From the NCBI GenBank assembly GCA_019090225.1, contig JAHRWI010000328.1, forward strand, positions 1 to 5,335: a stretch of DNA of 5,335 nucleotides. The letters run 5' to 3'. Under the pieces are notes generated by a model. That model did not search any database. It had not been told where the DNA came from and was given only the letters and a program-made list of their open reading frames with translations. Origin of the DNA: Porticoccaceae bacterium. GTDB lineage: Bacteria > Pseudomonadota > Gammaproteobacteria > Pseudomonadales > Porticoccaceae. This document shows, piece by piece, positions 1 through 4,937 of this stretch. The translations under genes and the position numbers were made by a program. Within the stretch, counting starts at the first letter, position 1, and each line of letters begins with the position of its first letter.

Positions 1-87
1 AACCCTTTGTTTTTAAAGAAAATTATCGAAACTCTTGCGCTGCACATCCTGGGATAGTGTGCCAAAATAATATAGTGCCAACGTCTT

Positions 88-93
88 TATAAT
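88..93 (+). promoter_or_regulatory. Possible -10 box upstream of the lipoprotein gene
   Basis: A perfect TATAAT hexamer lies 24 bases before the ATG at 118, in a very AT-rich leader. No convincing -35 hexamer sits 16–18 bases upstream (the sequence there is AAATAA-like), so this is only a candidate. A cassette carrying its own promoter would fit the unusually long leader of at least 117 bases before the gene. The rest of bases 1–117 shows no gene and no recognisable attC end. Confidence 0.3.
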
Positions 94-117
94 AACTATT
101 AGATTACCAAATTAAAA

Positions 118-654
118 ATGTCGGGGAAGGGATTGAAGAAGTCATACAAGGCGCTATCCATAGCGCTCGCTCTCATTGTTGCATTATCTGGCTGTACTGG
201 AGCAGTTCTTAGATCAGGGATGACAGATAAAGTTACCTATCAAGAAACATTGGATAAACTACCAGAAATAGATACAGGGAAAGGAAGAGCATTTATTTAT
301 TTTCCAAAAGGTGGTTCTGATATTGCAAACACTATTGGAGTTATTGATTTCATTAGTATCGATAAAGATATTTATCGGTTTGGTGGGGAAAGTTATTTCT
401 ATCTGGATGTTGCATCTGGACCCCATCACTTCACAATAACAGAAGTGGTTAAAGCTGGCCTCAAGAACAAGAAACAATTCGGAAAGAGTAAAACTGATAT
501 TTCCGTGCCTGAAAAAGATACCATATATTTGAAAATTGCCGCTCAGAATGCTAGGACATACAAATTGGAAGCAGTATCAAGATCAATAGCTGAAACGGAA
601 ATGAAAGATTTACCGTTGTGGACTAATAGCTCTACAACTATGAAGATCGAATAA
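118..654 (+). CDS. DUF2846-like lipoprotein, probable integron cassette gene
   Basis: A 178-residue predicted lipoprotein of unknown function. Residues 1–26 form a lipoprotein signal peptide: a basic stretch (KGLKKSYK), a hydrophobic core (ALSIALALIVA) and the lipobox LSGC with the acylated cysteine at 26. Residue 27 is Thr, not Asp, which by the Lol +2 rule favours the outer membrane. From about residue 54 the pattern GKGRAFIYFPKGG, then SYFYLDVASGPHHFTI and a late TIYLKIA strand resembles DUF2846 proteins, small beta-rich lipoproteins; this assignment rests on pattern recognition only. There is no good Shine-Dalgarno before the ATG. A TTG at codon 6 preceded by GGGGAAGGGA is a less likely alternative start. 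The stop codon (652–654) abuts an attC site, so the gene looks like the coding part of an integron cassette. Its base composition is clearly more AT-rich than the ispH operon. Confidence 0.8.
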   Translation: MSGKGLKKSYKALSIALALIVALSGCTGAVLRSGMTDKVTYQETLDKLPEIDTGKGRAFIYFPKGGSDIANTIGVIDFISIDKDIYRFGGESYFYLDVASGPHHFTITEVVKAGLKNKKQFGKSKTDISVPEKDTIYLKIAAQNARTYKLEAVSRSIAETEMKDLPLWTNSSTTMKIE

Positions 655-742
655 TCTAACAAAATACTCAACAACGTTCGCTATCGCTCACTCGGACGCT
701 TCGCAGCGCTGCTGCTCTGTGCCGGTTAGCATGGCGTTAAGT
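654..742 (+). other. Integron attC recombination site (59-base-element type)
   Basis: The left simple site R'' is ATCTAAC (654–660, fits RYYYAAC) and the right core site R' is GTTAAGT (736–742, fits GTTRRRY). Inside them, L'' ATACTCAAC (664–672) pairs with L' GTTAGCAT (725–732), with one A·C mismatch and one unpaired base (C669), like the extrahelical bases that set strand choice in attC hairpins. Unpaired spacers of three bases (661–663 and 733–735) separate the R and L boxes. The centre folds further: CGGAC 693–697 with GTGCCG 719–724, and GCT/AGC around 698–707. Total length is 89 bases, within the usual 57–141. The expected crossover is between G736 and T737. It directly follows the lipoprotein stop codon, the normal cassette layout. 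Confidence 0.8.
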
Positions 743-829
743 CTAACGAAAATAAAAATCAATACTCCAATAGAGGATGCCTAATAATATCTTTCAAGAC
801 GAGCTAAGCTGCTAACACCATAATGATCG

Positions 830-1930
830 ATGAAGTTTGCAATGGCAGAGAATAAAGTTAAAACACTCTACTCAATACAAGCGTTGCGGGCAATTGCTGC
901 AGGAAGTGTAGTTTTCTATCACGTCCTTAAAATGATGGTTCACAACGGCGAATACACCTTCCATGTTCCAAATGCCGGAGCAAGTGGCGTTGATTTATTC
1001 TTCGTCATTAGTGGTTTTATAATGATATATACATGCTCGGAGTCATTTGGCAATTCCGGTGCCACCGCGCTTTTTGTGCGTCGCCGTTTTATCCGGATCG
1101 CTCCCACTTATTGGTTATATACTTCTATTGTTGTACTTCTTCTGGCTTTTTTCCCCGCACTCTTTAGCAGTACGACGTTCCACTGGAACTCCGTTATTTC
1201 GTCATATCTATTTCTATTGTCAGAAATAAGGGAGAATGACATCGGTACCTTGCTACAGACTGGATGGACCTTATGTTATGAAATCTACTTTTACATAATA
1301 TTCGCAATATTACTTAATGTTCCGCGCAAATATTTCTTGCCAACTTGCGGCAGTCTATTCTTAACTGGCTACTTCTTGGGATTAGCCGTTGAGCTACCTA
1401 TTTGGCTTTCGGTCGTATCCAATCCTATTTTATTTGAATTTTTGTTGGGTGCTATTTTGGCGTTAGTATTCTTAAGGGGACAGCACCTATCTCGACCTAT
1501 TGCTATAGCTGCAATTATTTTAGGGGTATGCACGATTTTATTGGTCAGTAAAGCACCATTCGGTCAATGGTCACGGGTAATCATCTGGGGCCTTCCAGGC
1601 GCAGCAATATTATTTGGAGCAGTTTCCTTAGAGCAATTAGGCCTCCGATTCCCAAAGATTTTAGTATCTCTAGGCGGAAGCTCTTATACGCTCTATCTTT
1701 CGCATACCTTATTGCTTCCGCTAACTGGAAAGCTATGGGTTAAACTCTCTCTTGCCCAGTGGTTACCGGCAGAAGTGCTGTTCCTAGTGGCGTTTACAGC
1801 ATCAATTGTCACAGGTCACGTCTTGTATTTGATCATTGAAAGGCCGTTAACATATTGGATTTCTAGCCATATATGGGCTAAGCGTTCATCGAGCTCAGTG
1901 GAAGCTGAACATAGAAAGATTAGCGGATAA
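830..1930 (+). CDS. Acyltransferase 3 family integral membrane protein
   Basis: A 366-residue polytopic inner-membrane acyltransferase of the acyltransferase-3 (OafA/ExoZ-like) family, which moves acetyl or other acyl groups onto surface or extracellular polysaccharides. Visible family marks are IQALRAIAAGSVVFYHV (residues 16–32, with Arg20 and the conserved His31), GVDLFFVISGF (53–63), RRRFIRIAPTYW (84–95), GWTLCYEIYFYI (145–156, with Glu151) and a late GGSSYTLYLSH (282–292) followed by IERP (336–339). About ten hydrophobic segments span most of the length. The size is normal for single-domain members with no SGNH extension. The acceptor cannot be told from sequence. The start is uncertain: ATG 830 and ATG 842 (codon 5) both lack a clear Shine-Dalgarno. 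It begins 88 bases after the attC core, so it may belong to the next cassette, but no attC is seen after it. No polysaccharide genes are adjacent. Confidence 0.9.
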   Translation: MKFAMAENKVKTLYSIQALRAIAAGSVVFYHVLKMMVHNGEYTFHVPNAGASGVDLFFVISGFIMIYTCSESFGNSGATALFVRRRFIRIAPTYWLYTSIVVLLLAFFPALFSSTTFHWNSVISSYLFLLSEIRENDIGTLLQTGWTLCYEIYFYIIFAILLNVPRKYFLPTCGSLFLTGYFLGLAVELPIWLSVVSNPILFEFLLGAILALVFLRGQHLSRPIAIAAIILGVCTILLVSKAPFGQWSRVIIWGLPGAAILFGAVSLEQLGLRFPKILVSLGGSSYTLYLSHTLLLPLTGKLWVKLSLAQWLPAEVLFLVAFTASIVTGHVLYLIIERPLTYWISSHIWAKRSSSSVEAEHRKISG

Positions 1931-1953
1931 CACAATAAAAACCTTGAAAAACC

Positions 1954-1963
1954 GGGTCAGGTC
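1954..1963 (+). repeat. Direct repeat GGGTCAGGTC, left copy
   Basis: An exact ten-base match to 2297–2306. The two copies bracket the IS3-family orfA remnant with 333 bases between them, so they may mark a shared REP-like sequence or the ends of a deletion or insertion event. Ten bases alone could be chance, so this is a weak feature. Confidence 0.4.
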
Positions 1964-1973
1964 GAACCTACCC
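1954..1973. repeat. Small hairpin after the acyltransferase gene
   Basis: GGGTcAGGT and ACCTACCC form an eight-pair stem with one bulged C and a CGA loop, 24 bases past the acyltransferase stop codon. There is no T-tract on either side, so it is not a typical intrinsic terminator. It may be a REP-like palindrome. Its left arm, GGGTCAGGTC, recurs at 2297–2306. Confidence 0.4.
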
Positions 1974-1987
1974 CGACTTGACGCACA

Positions 1988-2020
1988 CTCTCTAACGGGG
2001 ACAATGGTCCCGAAGGAGAG
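1988..2020 (+). promoter_or_regulatory. Stem-loop occluding the orfA ribosome-binding site
   Basis: CTCTC (1988–1992) pairs with GAGAG written as GGAGAG (2016–2020 pairing), and an inner stem GGGAC (1998–2002) pairs with GTCCC (2007–2011) around an AATG loop, with C1996–G2012 also pairable. The right arm contains the Shine-Dalgarno AAGGAGAG (2013–2020), five bases ahead of ATG 2026. In several insertion sequences such as IS10 and IS50 a hairpin in read-through RNA hides the transposase ribosome-binding site. The same role is inferred here. Confidence 0.5.
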
Positions 2021-2025
2021 TAACA

Positions 2026-2286
2026 ATGACCAGAAAAGCAGGCCAGGAATTTAGTGCGGAATTCAAGCGAGAAGCGGCGCGTTTATTAGCACCGTGGCGA
2101 TAAAGAAGCGGCGCAATTAGCGCGAGAACTGGGCATTCGGCGTAATCAGCTTTACAAGTGGAAAGAGCAGGTCAATGCATTGGGAGAACAAGCTTTTCCT
2201 GGCAAAGGTCGTGTCATACCAAGCTGCCAAAAGGTGATGATACTGCTGCCCTTAAGATAGAACTCAAGCGGCTCCGGGAGGAGAAT
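2026..2286 (+). pseudogene. IS3-family transposase orfA remnant, frameshifted and truncated
   Basis: This is the HTH_8/IS3 OrfA type, the DNA-binding half of a two-frame IS3 transposase. Starting at ATG 2026 behind a strong AAGGAGAG, the protein reads MTRKAGQEFSAEFKREAARL and then stops at 2101–2103. The frame one base over continues with RGDKEAAQLARELGIRRNQL and LYKWKEQVNALGEQAFPGKG, the helix-turn-helix and linker. Near 2215–2221 the reading returns to the first frame with KLPKGDDTAALKIELKRLRE and ends at EEN (2286), where family members normally continue into the DILKKA-type leucine zipper. So there is one extra base near 2091–2093 (dropping a C gives LLARGDKEAA), one compensating shift, and loss of the OrfA tail and all of OrfB. 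It cannot make an active transposase. Confidence 0.8.
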
Positions 2287-2296
2287 GGGGGCAGGA

Positions 2297-2306
2297 GGGT
2301 CAGGTC
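2297..2306 (+). repeat. Direct repeat GGGTCAGGTC, right copy
   Basis: The second exact copy of the ten-base motif at 1954–1963, eleven bases past the point where orfA similarity ends. Here it is followed by TCTAGAATCTAAG and not by the ACCT arm that closes the hairpin at the left copy. Confidence 0.4.
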
Positions 2307-2407
2307 TAGAATCTAAGCCTTGCCAGCCGCATTCTATCTACACGGAAACGAGGTCGTGCAATCACCTGTATCTTTGCTTTATCCCCCGTCGATTCACTCT
2401 GCCATGA

Positions 2408-2467
2408 CAATATAGTGAACTGTGCCCCACCCAACCTGCATATTTTCACCAGCACGCACAGCAACCT
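2408..2467. repeat. Diverged direct repeat, copy A
   Basis: Aligns to 2900–2957 at roughly 70 percent identity over about 58 bases, with most differences being transitions. Shared blocks include ATATA, GAACT, CATTTTC/ATATTTTC, AGCAC and AACCT. It lies 39 bases before the BrnT::BrnA start. The surrounding interval 2287–2506 holds no gene I can support; the minus-strand reading across it has no recognisable family. Confidence 0.5.
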
Positions 2468-2488
2468 GCCCCACTCCAGCCCATTGAC

Positions 2489-2498
2489 TGTAGTTACA
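2489..2498. promoter_or_regulatory. Possible operator, TGTA-N2-TACA inverted repeat
   Basis: TGTAGTTACA lies nine bases before the fusion start codon, where an autoregulating ribbon-helix-helix antitoxin such as BrnA would be expected to bind. The inverted repeat is short (4+4 bases), so it could be chance. A TTGACT hexamer (2484–2489) overlaps it, but no -10 box fits between it and the ATG. Confidence 0.25.
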
Positions 2499-2506
2499 AT
2501 AACCAA

Positions 2507-2812
2507 ATGACTCATCTGCATTTTGAATGGGATTCCAGCAAAGAAGCCTCAAATGTCAGGAAGCACGGAATATCGTTTGATGAGGCCAAAGCGGTGTTTA
2601 CAGATGAGTTGGCTCGTCTGATCGCGGACCCAGACCATTCCGAGGATAAGGATCAGTTTATATTGCTTGGAACCATCAGACTTGATGAAGATACTATCGC
2701 TTATTTTAAAGGCTTGGCAGAAGACAAGGGTGTACCTTACCAGAGCCTAATTAATCTTTATCTACGCGACTGCGCGCAGTCTCATAAAGATTTAACGATA
2801 AAATGGCAGTAA
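2507..2812 (+). CDS. BrnT toxin::BrnA antitoxin fusion (in-frame deletion product)
   Basis: A 101-residue frame made of two known pieces. Residues 5–55 are the first half of a BrnT-family RelE-fold ribonuclease toxin: HFEWDSSKEASNVRKHGISF, then FDEAKAVFTDELARLIADPD and FILLG. Complete BrnT proteins run to about 90 residues and continue with two more strands and a C-terminal helix; these are missing. Residues 56–101 match the C-terminal ribbon-helix-helix part of BrnA-type antitoxins: the strand TIRLD, helix EDTIAYFKGLAEDKG and helix PYQSLINLYLRDC, ending in a basic tail. In intact loci brnT comes first and brnA follows, so the layout is explained by one in-frame deletion with its junction near 2671/2672. 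The toxin half is probably inactive. The DNA-binding and dimerisation fold of the antitoxin could survive. There is no strong Shine-Dalgarno before ATG 2507. It converges on ispH and is bracketed by a diverged repeat. Confidence 0.75.
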   Translation: MTHLHFEWDSSKEASNVRKHGISFDEAKAVFTDELARLIADPDHSEDKDQFILLGTIRLDEDTIAYFKGLAEDKGVPYQSLINLYLRDCAQSHKDLTIKWQ

Positions 2813-2899
2813 GCAACTGTTACCAGAGATAGCAAGGCGATACCGAAAAGCGGCGCGCCTTCTGTGGGCGTCAGACTCCATCAAGTTGCGTCACCAAAA

Positions 2900-2957
2900 C
2901 GATATAACGAACTACGCCACACAATCCGCGCATTTTCAAAAGCACTCGTAGTAACCT
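2900..2957. repeat. Diverged direct repeat, copy B
   Basis: The partner of 2408–2467. Its right end overlaps the last base of the ispH stop codon, so one copy is the native 3' flank of ispH or was placed exactly against it. Bases 2813–2899 between the fusion gene and this copy contain no gene and no clear terminator. Confidence 0.5.
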
Positions 2958-3892
2958 CACGCTCGCAATTCACCAGGCAGCGAAAAACTAATATTTTCCA
3001 CTACGCCATCTATTTCGCCGACTAACACCGCGCCCTGCCTGACCAGATACTGCACCAGTTCGGACACCAGCACTTCTGGCGCTGAGGCACCTGCAGTAAT
3101 GCCAATACTTATGCCCTCCTTGAACCAGGCCAATTCAATATCCTCATGGGTATCGATGAGATAGGCGCTGGCACCACAGCGTTCGGCCAGCTCTCGCAGT
3201 CGATTTGAGTTAGAGCTGTTAGGAGAACCCACGACCAATACTACGTCGCATTCGAGGGCCAGTTGTTTGACTGCATCCTGCCGATTTTGCGTGGCATAGC
3301 AAATATCGTCCTTGCGTGGGCCTTGAATATCGGGAAAGCGCTTTCTGAGAGTCTGAATGATTTCAGCGGTATCATCGGTAGACAGGGTCGTCTGGGTCAC
3401 ATAGCCAAGCTCATGAGAATTATGAACCTGTAAAGAATTAACATCTCTAACATCCTCAACCAGGTAGATTTGGCCACCCTGGGCACTATCATACTGGCCC
3501 ATCGTGCCCTCAACTTCGGGATGCCCATTATGCCCGATCAGGACACAGTCGGCACCGGCACCGGCAAGCTTCTCCACTTCCATATGGACTTTGGTCACCA
3601 GCGGGCAAGTGGCATCAAAGACTTTTAAGCCGCGTTCTTCGGCCTCTGCACGTACCGACTGGGGAACACCATGGGCACTAAAAATAACCACCACGTCATT
3701 GGGCACTTCGGATAGCTCTTCGACAAATACCGCGCCACGCTCGCGCAAACTGTCAACGACAAATTTGTTATGGACAACTTCGTGGCGTACATATATAGGT
3801 GCGCCGAATAAATCCAGCGCCCGATTGACGATATCGATGGCACGATCAACACCGGCGCAAAACCCACGGGGATTCGCCAGGTGTACTTCCAT
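2957..3892 (-). CDS. ispH: 4-hydroxy-3-methylbut-2-enyl diphosphate reductase
   Basis: IspH (LytB) is the last enzyme of the MEP pathway. In the cytoplasm it reductively dehydroxylates HMBPP to IPP and DMAPP with an iron-sulfur cluster. The 311-residue protein closely follows the E. coli enzyme along its full length. The three cluster cysteines are Cys12 (NPRGFCAGVDRAI), Cys96 (FDATCPLVTK) and Cys198 (DDICYATQNRQ). Substrate-binding residues are His41 (EVVHN), His124 and Glu126 (GHPEVEGTMGQY), Thr168 (TQTTLS), the SSNSNR stretch at 226–231 and Ser270 (TAGASAPE). It is slightly shorter at the C terminus than the E. coli protein (316), ending ENISFSLPGELRA. The ATG shares one base with the fkpB stop codon (TAATG), so translation is probably coupled. 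It is the last gene of the operon. No convincing terminator follows before the accessory DNA. Confidence 0.98.
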   Translation of the reverse strand: MEVHLANPRGFCAGVDRAIDIVNRALDLFGAPIYVRHEVVHNKFVVDSLRERGAVFVEELSEVPNDVVVIFSAHGVPQSVRAEAEERGLKVFDATCPLVTKVHMEVEKLAGAGADCVLIGHNGHPEVEGTMGQYDSAQGGQIYLVEDVRDVNSLQVHNSHELGYVTQTTLSTDDTAEIIQTLRKRFPDIQGPRKDDICYATQNRQDAVKQLALECDVVLVVGSPNSSNSNRLRELAERCGASAYLIDTHEDIELAWFKEGISIGITAGASAPEVLVSELVQYLVRQGAVLVGEIDGVVENISFSLPGELRA

Positions 3893-4395
3893 TAGGCTTC
3901 TAGTTCCTGACCGTCTGAAGCAGACGGCTGAACTTCAATTCCTTGCACCTTAATTATTTGCACCTTAAAAAGAATCGCTTTGCCCGCCAGAGGATGATTA
4001 AAATCAACAATAACTTCGTCATCATTTAATGACGAAATAACACCTGGTAATTCGCCCTTTGCAGCGTCGGCGAAAGATACCACCAGGCCAACACTAAGCG
4101 CCATGTCTGGAGCAAACTGTTTGCGTTTTATCGTCTGCAAGTTACTAGGATTATGCTGTCCAAAACTATGTTCTGGTGTGATCAGAAAACTATTTTCCTG
4201 ACCAACGCTCATATCAATCAATACGTCTTCGAAGCCAGACAGCAGACTGCCATCACCCATGGTAAACCTTGCTGGCGTACCATCGAAGTTGGAATCAATG
4301 ATTGAGCCGTCTTCAAGAGCCACAGAGAAGTGCAGGGTCACCTGGCTATTTCTTGTAATCTTACCGTTAGTAGTTGATGTCGATAATTCATTCAT
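3892..4395 (-). CDS. fkpB: FKBP-type peptidyl-prolyl isomerase FkpB (SlpA)
   Basis: A 167-residue cytoplasmic FKBP-type proline isomerase and chaperone of the SlpA/SlyD group. After a polar N-terminal tail of about 15 residues come the FKBP strands (SQVTLHFSVALEDGSIIDS, residues 17–35) and the loop DGTPARFTMGDGSLLSGFED (38–57). VGQENSFLITPEHSFG (64–79) leads into the inserted IF chaperone domain (about 80–126). The hallmark VDFNHPLAGK (130–139) returns to the FKBP core. It lacks the His-rich metal tail of SlyD. I start it at ATG 4395, where ATGAATGA overlaps the lspA stop by 8 bases. A longer reading from TTG 4416 would add seven residues inside lspA and is less likely. The Shine-Dalgarno is weak, in keeping with coupling to lspA. 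The position between lspA and ispH is typical of gammaproteobacteria. Confidence 0.95.
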   Translation of the reverse strand: MNELSTSTTNGKITRNSQVTLHFSVALEDGSIIDSNFDGTPARFTMGDGSLLSGFEDVLIDMSVGQENSFLITPEHSFGQHNPSNLQTIKRKQFAPDMALSVGLVVSFADAAKGELPGVISSLNDDEVIVDFNHPLAGKAILFKVQIIKVQGIEVQPSASDGQELEA

Positions 4396-4882
4396 CTTTA
4401 AGGGAGTCTTTAGCAAGTTCTTTATGAAGCTCTTTAGAAAAAAAGGAGCTGAAAATCAAAATAAACGCGCCGACACAAATGGTGGAATCAGCAATATTAA
4501 AAGCCGGCCAGTAATAGTGTTGATAGTGGACCTGAATAAAATCGACTACGTATCCGAGCATCAAGCGATCATATAGATTACCGATAGCACCACCCAGAAC
4601 CAACGATAATGCCAGACCTTGCCAGGGCTGCGACTTCGGTGTTTGGTATAGCCAATAAACAAGATAAGCACTGACCGCTGCAGCTACGGTGCAGAAAAAA
4701 CCGTTCTGCCACCCGCCTGCATCGCTTAAAAAGCTGAAGGCCGCGCCGGTATTATGCAACAGCGTCCAGTTAAAAAATGGCGTCACGACAATCTGCTCAC
4801 CGTAGGTCATGGCTTCGGTCGCCATCGCTTTGGTGTATTGATCCAGCACCACCAGCACAAGCGCCAGGCCGTACCAGGCCAT
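4388..4882 (-). CDS. lspA: Lipoprotein signal peptidase II
   Basis: LspA is the inner-membrane aspartyl protease that removes the signal peptide from diacylated prolipoproteins. The 164-residue reading has four membrane segments (about 4–14, 60–79, 88–104, 130–147). It carries the conserved motifs VLDQYTK (12–18), HNTGAAFSFL (43–52), GGAIGNLYDRL (97–107), GYVVDFI (110–116) and AFNIADS (127–133). The catalytic pair should be Asp114 and Asp132. The length equals that of the E. coli protein. The start is uncertain: ATG 4882 lacks a good Shine-Dalgarno, while a strong AAGGGAGAGA (4927–4936) lies just past ileS with the lspA frame open behind it but no usual start codon at the right distance. The 55-base gap to ileS is larger than in E. 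coli. It ends overlapping fkpB. The lipoprotein encoded at 118–654 would be one of its substrates. Confidence 0.95.
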   Translation of the reverse strand: MAWYGLALVLVVLDQYTKAMATEAMTYGEQIVVTPFFNWTLLHNTGAAFSFLSDAGGWQNGFFCTVAAAVSAYLVYWLYQTPKSQPWQGLALSLVLGGAIGNLYDRLMLGYVVDFIQVHYQHYYWPAFNIADSTICVGAFILIFSSFFSKELHKELAKDSLKDE

Positions 4883-4926
4883 AGCCCGGAAAGTTAAGAC
4901 TCGGGAAGCTGAGGTGTTATTTGCGC

Positions 4927-4936
4927 TCTCTCCCTT
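4927..4936 (-). promoter_or_regulatory. Strong Shine-Dalgarno without an obvious start codon (lspA leader)
   Basis: On the minus strand AAGGGAGAGA follows the ileS stop codon by one base. Five to ten bases on, the sequence is GCGCAAATAACACC, with no ATG, GTG or TTG. The first ATG in the lspA frame is 45 bases downstream of this site, at 4882. Confidence 0.45.
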
Positions 4937-4937
4937 A

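Larger units (their letters stand above)
1978..2286 (+). mobile_element. Insertion sequence fragment, IS3 family
   Basis: The orfA remnant and its leader are what is left of an IS3-family element. The right side is cut at about 2286, since orfB and the right inverted repeat are absent. The left end is not defined by the sequence. The start given here is a guess based on a TG-beginning stretch (TGACGCACAC) ahead of the leader hairpin, because IS3 ends usually begin with TG. No target-site duplication can be assigned because the right end is missing. Confidence 0.5.

Noticed and set aside
1..117. attC or attI end upstream of the lipoprotein gene
   Set aside because: No GTTRRRY core or L box is present, so the left boundary of the cassette must lie outside the window.
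259..477. Minus-strand reading frame inside the lipoprotein gene
   Set aside because: Antisense shadow with no family features or ribosome-binding site.
1981..2023. Second attC site after the acyltransferase (CTCTAAC … GAGTAAC)
   Set aside because: The boxes do not fit RYYYAAC/GTTRRRY with L boxes inside; the hairpin is better explained as the transposase leader structure.
2306..2521. Minus-strand reading frame of 71 codons across the gap before the BrnT::BrnA fusion
   Set aside because: It overlaps the fusion start, contains the repeat copy, has no clear ribosome-binding site and its protein shows no family I recognise. A resemblance of parts to REP-associated transposase N termini in a second minus-strand frame is too weak and is broken by stops.
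2845..2866. Possible terminator for ispH or the fusion gene around AAGGCGCGCCGCTTTT (minus strand)
   Set aside because: GGCGCGCC is self-complementary and leaves no room for a loop; the best hairpin has a bulge and about five pairs with only four T residues after it.
3504..3953. Plus-strand reading frame of 149 codons opposite ispH
   Set aside because: It lies antisense to the strongly conserved ispH gene; its composition (Ser, Thr, Pro, Arg rich) is typical of a shadow frame.
4259..4576. Plus-strand reading frame opposite fkpB and lspA
   Set aside because: Antisense to two well-identified conserved genes.
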